From positions 13,580,001-13,644,000 of the forward strand of contig JALDNG010000022.1 in assembly GCA_024349245.1 (NCBI GenBank): DNA of 64,000 nucleotides, read 5' to 3'. A program made the translations under genes and the position numbers. Positions 53,637 to 64,000 of the stretch are shown one piece after another (the first letter of the stretch is position 1; every line of letters starts with the position of its first letter). Source of the DNA: Neodontobutis hainanensis. Taxonomy: Eukaryota > Chordata > Actinopteri > Gobiiformes > Odontobutidae. The notes beneath the pieces are model-generated. The model ran no database searches. It was given only the letters and a program-made list of their open reading frames with translations, and was not told the origin of the DNA.

Positions 53637-56600
53637 GTAAGGCACAGATTGCATTTCCATCACGAACCGATTGGGGATAACAGCCTGGGGATAAACAACC
53701 TGCCCCTCAGCCTCTCTTTGTCAGTGTCTTCGGAGGCTTTGCGCAAATCTCATTGTGGTTTGACTTGGTACGCGCTTTTTTTTTTTTTTTTTGAACGCGA
53801 ACAGTGGTGACAATACGCGGAAGGAGGAAAGGGTCCACGGCAGCTCGCACGTGTCTAAATGCAGTCGGCAGGTGTCAACACGGGGGCAGAAGAACTCGTA
53901 TCGGTGTGTCTACAAAGTATAAACTGCGTCCTCTGTGTTTTAACGGAGCAGCAGTTCAATCAAAAGCATCAATGAGCTGTCTTATTGTCTGCATAGTGAA
54001 AGAAACCTGCAGATACAACACATAAGCAAGCAATTAAACATAGGCAGGAATCTAAACGAAGACCACAGCAGAGATGGTAGTAGTTGTAGGAGAAAGAATG
54101 CCTTTTTGATCTGCCAGCCCCTTTTTACTATTCACGTTTTAATCAATGGCGTCTAAAATTCTCAGCCAAACCAAACCTAAAGTTACAATGAAGAAATAAT
54201 ACAGAAGATTATCTTTTAAAGCTTTTTGGCTTCTTTGCACAGATCTAATTTGCCAAAAGCAGAGAACAAAAGGTCAAAATTCTACTTGAAAATGTAGGTC
54301 TATTACTTTTTTTCTGAGACTTCCTACTCGCTCACAAGTTTGTTCTGGCCACTCTCTCGTGAGTCTTCTTGCTCTTTGTAAATGTCACATAAAGTTGTAG
54401 GTACCGATGTCTGTCAGATTGTCCGTTTGTTTTAAATAATACAAAAATCTGTTATTTCCATCTTTGCCAGGAACTCATGTGGAATCAGAGTGCGAGACGG
54501 GGCAGTTTCAGTGCAAGAACGGACGGTGCATCCCGACCTTGTGGAGATGCGATGACGATGATGATTGCTCCGACAACAGCGATGAGGAGAACTGTCGTAA
54601 GTAGTAAAAAATCTTTTACAGACAGTTTTAATGACACTTTTGCTGCTTGCTGACACCTACTCATGTGTTAAGAGAGGTTCAGGTCTTTCAAAGTTTTAAG
54701 TAAAGGAGGTGACAGGTCTGTTGACTACGTATGATGCCGATTTTTTTATTCTAGCTACTTTTAAGCGAATGGCATTATCCTAAAAGTAAGCTGCTTTGCT
54801 GGGACCCCACTGAATCTCTGTCTGTGGTTAATCTGCAGACGCTGGTGTATGAACCGCTGATCCCGGATTGCTACTCAGGTCACATGGCCGGGAGAAATTC
54901 CATCATTTCACACAAATATCAGCTGCTATACAAACCTTGAGACACAGGGAAAGCTTTGGTCACACAGGTCCGTTATTATTATTGTTATTAGACTTATCTA
55001 ATGGTGACAGCACAGTGATAATGACAGACCTGTTATCTGTGAGATGCTTGCCCTGCTATACTATATTTAAAGTGTCTGAAATATAATGGCTTTACAGATT
55101 GTGTCAGCTCTGTAATAATGGGATAAAAATACTGCTCCATGTGTGAGGACATCTCACTTTTGAGGATTTGGTGTCGTAAGGCAAACCTGGAATAGCCCCA
55201 GGTTCCAATTTCAGAAGACAGTCTTCAGGCTTGAACTTGCCTGCTTGTTGGGATATTGACATGGCTGTTTACAGATGACTAAATGTTCTGTTAATAACTT
55301 TTTGAGGAAGTTTATAAGCTTTTAACACTTTTTTAAATCGAGTCAAATCAGTTTAAATTTTTTGTCTTGTGTAGAAAAGCTACACACTGACAAATACTCA
55401 AATATAATATTTATACTGATAAATCATTTCTATCTATCGAGTTAGTTTTGCAGCAATGTAGATAATGCATTTGACGTTGTTTTATTGTTCCGTGGTAGAT
55501 TTTTATCTTCCAAAGAAAATTGTTCTGTCACCATGTAAATGTAATTGAGCTGCTTGTGTGGGCAGATAGTTAGTTAATGTAATAATTCTCATTTTAAAGC
55601 ATTATGCAGTTTAAATAACCTGTACTTTATACATTGAGGAAATTAAACAGACAACCAACTGAGTTATTATCAATTATGAATTTGTCATGCTACTAATTGC
55701 CTCAGTGGTTCCTAAGCTCTTTCTTCATCTTATCTTGGTGACCAGAAACATCCAAACCCCTGATTCTTTAATTTCACATTCCCACTGAGTCAGCGGCCAT
55801 TGGATATCTTGGGAGATCCCTGCATGACTGCCGTGACATTTACAAGCACGTCTCATTGACTAGAGAGACTGATTGGGATTATTGGACATTTAGTGGGTAA
55901 TGCCTGATGGAGGCAGAATGAGAATTTAATGAGCTCTCGTTCCCGTGAGCAGGTGTGGTTGGCTTTTTGTTTTGTGAGAAAGGCTGTGAAAAGGAGGCTT
56001 AAGTTACAAGATGACATTTAGTTGATTTAACTCTGCTACTTTGAAATTTGATCCGCCTTTTCCTCTTGTATACTTATAAATCTAATATATATTAGTGACT
56101 TTTCTGGTTCTATTTATAAAGGATGATTACCAATTTGTTGTTTATGTAACTAAAACAAACCTAACTTAACTTTTGTGCTACCTGTCCAAAGCTTCAAATG
56201 TATTATTTTATGCTACTCTGTCAGCATTTCAGTATCTTAGTGATGTTCCTCTGTCACCAGTCTTTAATTTACATATTTACTCCTAATCTTCTTTTCTTCT
56301 ATCGCACACACTCATTGGTGGAGATATTTGACAGTTTTTTTTGTTGTGACTTGGTTTTGACTGTCTTGGTCTCTAAAAGTCTTGGTCTCTATAAATGTAT
56401 CTTCAGTAAAACAGAGCTTTTCCCCCTCCCCTCCAGTTATGCCTTTATCTATGTTCCCGGTCTTTGCTGTGCCTTTTTCACTCTTTTGCTACATCGAACT
56501 CTTGTTCAGAGTTTCCCTTCCTTCCTGTCTTGCACTCCCAGCTCTTTAGGCCTTAGCCTTTGTTGGAACTCGGGTACTTCTTTCTAAAGGGCTGTCTCAC

Positions 56601-59600
56601 ATCCCATGCATTGTAGCAGCCTCTAAGGGGCTTTACTTCCCCCATTTTTAAATGTCCTGTGGGCACCGTGGCAGTGGAGCGCCAGAGAGGCTGTGCCCAC
56701 TCGTCTTACGCCCACAAAGAGCATCAGCTGACAGGTTGGTCGGAGATAAATCCAACAGCATGACTCTGGTTGCCGAAGCGATGCTCAGTGACTGGCAGTG
56801 GGCCAGCTCTTACAAACCCATGCCAGCACTGCCTCCGAGACCCCTCCCAAAAAACCAGCATCACCAGCAGAGCCTGGCATTGAGGAAGAGGAGGAAGGAT
56901 GGGACACAGATCCGTGACAGTAAAGGAATGAAAAACATGGCAGTGTCATTAGAGAGATGTACAGGGACAAATTAGACAGAAGTGCACAGTCTTACACGTG
57001 ACACTGTGCTTTCTTTGAACATGTTTACACAGATATGTTCTGTTTTTGTAAGATTTTATTGCATTAATACAATAAAAATAAATATAGCCCCTGATATTAA
57101 TCGTAATTACAGGTGTTGCCCTTTTAATTTAATGATATGATGACTATGACTGTACACATGCATATAAATGTCAATCCACAGGAAATTATTTTATGGCAAA
57201 AAAAAAAATATTTCAATTTCCAGCAAACGTTCAGTAACAAACATTGCCTGTACTAAACTGGCAAGGTTTGTTATGCAGTGGCTGTAAAGAATATAGAAAT
57301 GAAAAGAATATATAGTTCACCTCAAACTTACAATAGGTGTAGTTGAAGGAATATAAAATCGTATGTAATGCAAGGAAAGTGTTTCTGGTAGCTAAGACCT
57401 GATAGCTAACAGTAAGTGTTGTTGATGTCTGTAAACATAAAGGGCACATTTGAAAAGTAAATGGTCCAAACAACGTTGTGTGAACTGTAGGTGGTAGCTC
57501 TTGTATCCGCTCAAGCAGCTTTATTAGGTAGATTGTCTTGTCTTTTGTGCCTCTTCTTGCTCCTCCCTCTCTTCTGCCTCATTCTCAACATGTCTCTTGG
57601 TAGATTTTGCTCTTGTTGCCCTGGGAAACGGTAAAGTGGTAATGGTTATTTTTTTATTTTGCGTGTGTGCTTTCTTACAATTCAACGATCATACAAATGT
57701 GAATAAATGAACATAAAAACACTTCATATGACCAATATACTGCTAGCAAGAAGTTCATTTTTGTTTGAAACAGATTCAAACTTATTTTAAATGTTGAATT
57801 TTAACTGCTACTGTGCTTTCTGTTACCTTGCTTTAGTTTTCACCTTTCACCTTTAGTTTTATCTTTTACTACACATAAAGCAGTGTTGTCACAAGGGGTT
57901 TACATTAAACCCTTAAATTTCTAGTTTATGTGACATTGATGCTGTACTTGCCCTCCGTTATAGTGTTTCCAAAGTCCCTTGATTACAACAAAACTTGCTT
58001 GACTTTTTATCATCTGATGTGACATACTGTCTTTACGTTCTTGTATAAAACGAACAACATCGTTTTGCCTGGTACAATAATGTTGAGCTATAGACAAGTT
58101 TGATGCTAATAAAGCAGGGATAATAAGGGATATTCAAGTATTTTATAAAATTGAAACCCTAAATGGACTTAAACTTGTACAGTATAAACAAGAGGCTTAG
58201 AAGTGAAATAAATGGGTTACAAACAAAGACTTGTGTGAGGTATTGTGCCATAGCAGGACAATAGGTCTGAAGAGCGTCTCCTCCGCAGTCTGAGACCAGC
58301 TTCCCATAGAGGACACATCACAACACATTTCACGCCAGTGCTGCACGGGGGTGTGTGTTTAAATATACACACAAAGACATGCACACACACACACGTACAC
58401 GTACACACACGTGCAAGTGTAACGAGAGGCTGCAGAGTAGCGCTTCAGGCATAAAAGGCATTGTAGTGATAGGCTCAGAAAACACATTTTGGTCACCTGC
58501 TGCTGCCACACACACACACACACACACACATACTGTTCCCTGTGGCACAGCTGGGGTTAGACTTTAATGGGAGTATGAGGTCAAGGGGACCAGTGGCTTA
58601 ATCAATTATACACTACAGCAAAGCCAATAGAATTGTGGGAGATCTGGACCGGGGGTCAAGTCTAACATTGATCACATTCATTCTAGCCTCTCCAGAATCT
58701 GACTTGGCATATTTTATCTAAAGACCAGTACATAATACCGAGGGTACGTGAGTTAACAGTGAAGCAGGAGTCCTACGGCCCAAGACCCAAGATAAGGTAC
58801 TTTCATTCTGTGACAAACTGAGACCTTTGAAGTAGCCATAAGCCCCATCTCAGGACCAAGACTCTTGATTATTACAACACCTTCATAAACCACAGGCATA
58901 AGCTCAGCCATTCATCCAGGCTCATCCACACACATGTACAGACTAAGTCCCCAGTCCATCATTTGGTCTGTGGCAAGTGCACACAGCTGCAGCATTTGTC
59001 CCTGGTCTGAGCTCTGCCACTACTGGCACTGTGTCACTGTGAGAGAGGCTCGTGTTTGGAAAGAACACATTTCGCAAACAGCCTTAGATGTCACCATAAA
59101 AATTAGAATCCGGGTTTGGATTGTTGGCTCATTGGTCAACTCTGTGTGTACTCATAGCCCACTGGTGATTGTGTGATACATGTTTCAAGTGCTCACACCA
59201 GGTCTTGGCTACATTGTCTCATTTCCACAAAGAACATTTCAATTTTCTGTCTTAGTTCTGTAAGCCAGGTCATTTTCTTGTTTGATCTACCTGTTAAGTT
59301 TTGGCATATATAATTTAAATTAATTGAATGAAAAGTGATAATGAACTGTTAGTGGGAAAAGTAGATCATTTGTCCCGTCTGACCTGACAGACGACAAGCC
59401 GAGAATAAGTCACTACCTTTTGACACTTTCTTTGAGCTACCCATACCCGGTGTGCTGAATAGGTGTTGGGTGCAGCGGTACAAAACAGCGGCACAGTAAT
59501 CTTAGCTTAGGTCAGTGTTGGCCTGAGGCGTTTGCAGTCTCTCACCTGCTGTTCACCTTAGGTCCATTTCTCTTGTGTAGTTTTCCCCCGAATTTTGAAC

Positions 59601-62600
59601 TTGCTGCTTATCTATCGTTATCATTTTATATCCTTTCTGTTTCTGTGTAACTATTTTAGTCTGTACTTTTTGCCTTTTGTAATGTCATGAAGGATAGGTT
59701 AATAAAGTGCTATGAGGACACACCAGAGGGGGAGACTTGTGAGAAAGGGAATGTTGAGAAAGGAAGTGTGTTTGAGGTAACTTCTGCTTCAGAGTTGTGT
59801 TTTCTTTTCGATACAATTGACTCATTGGATCTGTCTTTACCCCTTGTTCAGCTATTTTTATTTCTTCATAAATGAAAGTAATTGTTTTCACAAATTATCC
59901 TGCAATATGTCCATTTAATAGAAGTTGTTTAGTTTTCAGGACATCATACTGTTCTAAAAACACAATGAAGTCTGACTTTAACTTGGTCAGTATTAGGGTA
60001 ATTGTAATATTGTAAACTTAGCCAAATTAACTTCTCCAGTTCTACTAACTGGCACTTCTCAAATTAAACAGTGTCATTACTTATTGACATTGTCAGACAG
60101 TGTTCATAATGTTATAACTGATTAATGTAGGACGCTAATCAGAGCAGTAATTAACCTAAAGATTGCTTGAATCACCAATTTTGTAATGTATGCGGTTGAT
60201 ATTATTTACTTCATTAACACCAGTGCAAAATGATTAACTCTAACCAAACATAGGATAGGATCATTTCTTACATTGCTTATACTTTATTGCATACAACTAA
60301 AGTACCATTAAAATGGAGCGCTGTTGATTTTCAGCCCACGGCCATCATTCTCAATAATAAAAGGTCTCCGAGTTCACTCTGCCTCTTTTAATTATTCTGC
60401 TTGAAGCACCAATTCCGTCAATAGGAGGAAAAACAGAACTTTGTTAACTTTATTTGGTTGAGTCTCTTTATTATCTCCCTCCTTCCTGTGTACAGTACCT
60501 TCACTTGTCTTTGTCTTCTTAGTGTGGGCTTTTCCTTCAGATTAACGGTGTTATTCTTCTTGAAAGTCCGTCATTGTTCAAAGTCAGAGTGTGATAATGC
60601 TCCAATCCCTTTTCTCTTGTGTTTATGTTTAGGTATATGTCATGCTCATGTCGTTGCCTCGCTCCTGTTGTTATCCTGCCTCTCCAACGCAGCCGACAAA
60701 GTATCATGGCATTAATCCCCAGCTCAGATATCTTCATGTGGCAGTGGTTTATTATTTACATTTGCTGTAATCCTGTTTTTCACCTCTGTCGTCTGGAATA
60801 TGCAGCCAGGAAGCGGTATATAAAACAACAACTAATGCTGATGAATAAAACATGGCCGCTAATACCACTCTGCTGGGCTGACACTGAGATAAGGTTCTGC
60901 TGCATGTATCAGAACTTACACAAGAAATTAAAAAGCATAGAAAGTTTATAAAAAGAAGACAAACATTTCTGACTTTCAGTTTTGATTTTCACTCCTTTTG
61001 TAATTCTATTCTTTTTGGCATTTAATGATTTCAATAACTTTGTTTGACCTTCTACTTTTGATTTGTGGATCTATTAATAAATATATAATTTAATAAATAG
61101 ATTGATTTGCATGCTACTTTTACATTTAATGCTTCGGGTTTGTAAATATTTTTCCACCATGGGAGTAGGATCAATAAGTTCATTTATTTTTATATTAATA
61201 ACATTACAACACAGCTCAACTAGGGATATTTTAAAGGATAACTTATTTATCCATTTTCCATGTCTTAAGCATGGAAAATGCTGTATGTCTTTGAGCCTGT
61301 TTTCTTGAGGGGATTTTCTTGTCATTTGTTAAACAAGGAACGATGAGAAGTGGCAGCAGTGCTTTGGAGAAGTTGTTCTTTGATAAGATAACCATCTCTC
61401 AGTAATGCTGGTTATCACAACCCTGGTTACCACAAATGCACAGGCTATAAATAATACCTTTACATATTCAGGCTTAAGTATGACAACTGCTGAGGCTGTG
61501 TCAACATGAAGGGGATACTGGCTTATTAAGAGGTAAAAAAAAAAAAAAAAAAGAGGAACATCTGACAGAATGTGTTTGCAAAGTTGTTCATCCTGGTTTG
61601 ATGTAAGGAACTTTGAAGGTGTTGTGAAGGGGCCATGTGCTGAAGTAAGTCTTGAAGTAAACACATATTTAGGGGTAATCTTATAAAACACCTCAATAGT
61701 AATCATTTGGTCTGCAACATTTCTATTACTCTGACGAACAATATTAAAAAAATTATTAAATTCACATGTAGGAAAAGTCCTCAAAAATAGTATGTCTTGA
61801 GGTAGGTATGTATTGTCATCTAATTTCTTTTGTGTCATCTTGCTCTTTCTTTCTATAACTGGCCAAAGAAACCGCTGTCCACCATCCACCCCTCTTATGT
61901 GCCTTTTGATGCAGCGAGCCAGAGTGACAGCTCCTCAATGGGCGCCCCTCTTTCTTTCAACCACCGAATGACATCCAACAAAAAAACATGCATCGACCAC
62001 TGGGTTTGCGTGTGAGAGGGCATAATGAATAGTGTTGTGACCTTGCATACGGCTCCTTTATTATTCACTTTAGTTCAATATTTTCATGTGCATTTTTTTT
62101 CTATTTGTTTGTTTACTTTGAATCAATGTGCTTTTGCATAGGCTTGTGTTTACAGAAATGCTAAGTCCATTACATTGTGCAGGTCTCAGAGGTTAACCAT
62201 CATCCAATGAAGCAGCGAGATGAAATTGGTCGCTAATAGGAAAATGAGCGGCTGGTGCAGACCACTAGAGTGGACATATGCAAAGTGTTTACTCCTGTCT
62301 ATTTTACTTAACGACCATCTTTCGCACTTATGTGCACTTTAACATCAGCGTCTTGGCTCATGCAGCAGGTGGAAGAATGACTGGCCTTTTCAGTGACACG
62401 CTCATAACATAATCACTCATTTTGCATGAAGCCCTTTTCCTTTTGTGTGCTTCTGAGACTCTCTTTGCTGTATGTGGCTTGGTAGTGGTTGCCATGGTGG
62501 CCTGTTGCTGTGATCACACTAGAACTATTGATTCACACTTGACCTCTGTTCCGTTTTTTAACATTTTTAAAGGGCTTTTATTTCACCGCTTTGACTGTCG

Positions 62601-64000
62601 TTTGTAATGAGCTGTTCTATCTTTGCTACTCATCTGTCAACACACACAAACACACACACAAACACAGCCTTTTTGGTTGTTAGTGTGCAGTTATACTAAA
62701 GTTTTGAAAGCAGCATTATCCTTTTGTTGCTGTGTGAAAGTTGCTGCTCCCTCCATGTTAGTTTTTCTGTCAAAACTCGACTTAACCTGCACATGCTCAG
62801 TTCAGTTGTCAGGAACCAGGATACTGCGTATACATGGCACAGTATCCCGGTTTCTTTTGGAGTTCTCCAGGTCGAGTAGCCAGGTTTCTGAAATAAGGAT
62901 ATGGTGTTCACATGCACTAAAAAACAGGAAACTTGGAAAAACCTGATCATATATGGGGTTCTCAAGTGCATGTAAATACACTATAGCCATCTTCAGTTAG
63001 CTGCTTTGTCATATTTTTAGATGCAGATGTAGATATGTTCTCAACATATATTGCTTTCCACAGAGATAAACCTTACTGTATGACACATTCTCTATTTGTA
63101 CAAATCTGAAAAATTGCTGATAATGTCCTGGAAGCATCCTGGAAAATAAACTTTAGAAAAACATGGGAACCCTATTAAATAAATAAATGTTTCCTTATTT
63201 TTTGCCACAGAGATGGAGCACGAGAAGAGAAAGATTTTGTTGATGCATTGGTCAATGTGCTGTGACTATCTTCTGACAGAAGATAATGTATGGCTGTAAA
63301 TTCAACTAAAGAAAGAAAACTAGATTAGCTTGTGTTGTCCCAAAAGTAAAATGAGTTTGTGAATCCCTCTCTGCAATAGCTCATCTGCAAATTTTTATGC
63401 CTTGATGCCCATGAATGCCCACTCTGCCGTGCCTGCTGTGCCCAGGTGCTGCCACCACTGGATCTCATGGCTAAAAGTTCACCTCTAAAAGTTACCATCC
63501 TAAAACCTCTGTAAGGTTTTATATTTTCTGCATTAAATAATGACCAGTGCCAATAAAAATGCCCACAAGAAGACCAAATAGGAATGTGACATATCTTTGG
63601 ATATAATTGGCTGGTTGTTTGTTTTTTTGATTTGTTTTTTCAGATGTTGTTCCTGTGTTTATTGGCTGCCAACCTCATTTTGGCCTGGACCACACAGATC
63701 TCATCCAGTTTTCTGTGTGCTATGATGCTTTCATCAAAGACCACACAGCCTAATTAATCTCTCACACAAAACTATAGCTTTACATGGAACACTTTGTCCT
63801 CATCCTTACATACATGTAACAGGTGACAGGTGTGTCGTGGCTGTTTTGGCTGTAATTTACATGACAGTGTCAAAGCAGTTCAAAAGTGTGAAGTCATGGT
63901 CCTCTAAATGAGAGAAATAGTAGTATATCTTACAATTTCTGCTTAGCTCTGATTAATGGTGCACTCTCTCATAACTGTTTTCTAGTTTGTGACTCACCAG
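53570..64000 (+). CDS. lrp8: LDL-receptor family gene, 5' part only (ApoER2/LRP8-like)
   Basis: Two coding exons are seen: 53570-53636 and 54471-54596; the gene runs off the window. The receptor family binds apolipoprotein E-type ligands and reelin at the cell surface. Exon 1 encodes a short signal peptide and exon 2 the first class A repeat, joined by a phase 1 intron, the standard arrangement of this family. The repeat CETGQFQCKNGRCIPTLWRC followed by DDDDDCSDNSDEENC is closer to the first repeat of LRP8 (NERCIPSVWRCDEDDDC type) than to that of VLDLR. No further exon was recognised up to 64000, so intron 2 exceeds 9.4 kb. VLDLR is the main alternative. Downstream EGF, propeller and transmembrane parts are not visible here. 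Confidence 0.75.
54471..54596 (+). CDS. lrp8: lrp8 coding exon 2 (LDL-receptor class A repeat 1)
   Basis: The exon is 126 bases and symmetric (phase 1-1), bounded by a TCTTTGCCAG acceptor and a C|GTAAGT donor. It encodes THVESE and one complete LDL-receptor class A module with six cysteines (CETGQFQC...GRC...WRC...DDC...ENC). The acidic calcium-binding motif CSDNSDEENC is intact, as is the tryptophan before the third disulfide region. Family assignment to the LDL-receptor group is very strong; the choice of lrp8 over vldlr is a judgement from residue similarity. Confidence 0.93.
58507..58530. repeat. (CA)n microsatellite, short
   Basis: Twelve uninterrupted CA units in lrp8 intron 2; a second, interrupted CA/CGTA tract lies at 58382-58412. 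Confidence 0.9.
61252..61280. repeat. perfect 11-bp hairpin
   Basis: Arms CATTTTCCATG and CATGGAAAATG flank a 7-base loop TCTTAAG in lrp8 intron 2. Confidence 0.8.

Larger units (their letters stand above)
54597..64000 (+). other. lrp8: lrp8 intron 2 (partial), no further exon seen
   Basis: No additional cysteine-rich LDL-receptor exon was found on the plus strand. CA repeats occur at about 58382-58400 and 58507-58530, and an A-run at about 61537-61553. An 11-bp-arm hairpin lies at 61252-61280. The stretches 60290-60420 and 60640-60900 have balanced composition and homeodomain-like TTAATTATT or ATTAAT cores and may be intronic regulatory elements, which is unproven. The 186-codon minus-strand frame at 61329-61889 is judged to be chance. 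Confidence 0.55.

Noticed and set aside
56652..56975. 107-codon plus-strand frame considered as an alternative lrp8 exon
   Set aside because: No cysteine spacing of an LDL-receptor repeat and no resemblance to EGF or propeller segments.
61329..61889. 186-codon minus-strand open frame inside lrp8 intron 2
   Set aside because: It is the longest frame outside dmrt2b, but it runs through a poly-A/T tract (poly-Phe), shows no domain or motif, and has neither splice nor promoter context. It is best explained as chance.

Overview
The window looks like a teleost fish chromosome. The base composition is AT-rich, genes are split by short GT-AG introns, and the repeats are ones typical of fish: a Tc1-like element, a Penelope-like element, hAT- and piggyBac-type short elements, tRNA-derived SINEs, non-LTR retrotransposon fragments, a solo LTR and long CA repeats. 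There is no sign of prokaryotic gene organisation. The species cannot be named from the sequence.

Only two protein genes can be supported. At the left, on the minus strand, is a complete three-exon DM-domain gene (1421-4443, 427 codons) of the DMRT2 type. It is most likely dmrt2b, because no dmrt3 or dmrt1 DM domain lies near it. At the right, on the plus strand, are the first two coding exons of an LDL-receptor family gene, best matched to lrp8 (ApoER2). They encode a signal peptide (53570-53636) and the first LDL-receptor class A module (54471-54596). The rest of that gene lies beyond position 64000. The two genes point away from each other and are about 49 kb apart.

The space between them is a gene desert with scattered mobile-element remains. 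From left to right these are: an L1-like reverse transcriptase fragment and an L2-like 3' end (13.4-14.2 kb); two Penelope-related copies (16.5 and 18.4-19.0 kb), one with a 12-bp target duplication; a degenerate TATAG-type tandem repeat (19.5-19.85 kb); two SINEs (23.0 and 24.5 kb); a solo LTR with 5-bp target duplication (27.4 kb); a TTAA-flanked MITE (37.9 kb); a hAT-type element with a Penelope fragment inside it (39.7-40.7 kb); a second short hAT-like candidate (44.2 kb); a 115-bp CA repeat (46.9 kb); and a nested block at 49.2-52.6 kb, where a pair of long inverted repeats encloses LINE fragments and a decayed Tc1 element.

Functionally, dmrt2b encodes a DNA-binding transcription factor and lrp8 a cell-surface receptor. 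Nothing in the sequence shows that they act together. Their linkage is best read as a relic of an ancestral DMRT2/VLDLR-type block duplicated in early vertebrates. The desert may hold regulatory elements, but that cannot be shown without cross-species alignment. I found no evidence of a new biological system. The most useful items for follow-up are the structural ones: the nested inverted-repeat block, the Penelope-like copy with intact target duplication, several perfect hairpins, and a three-codon upstream ORF in front of lrp8.
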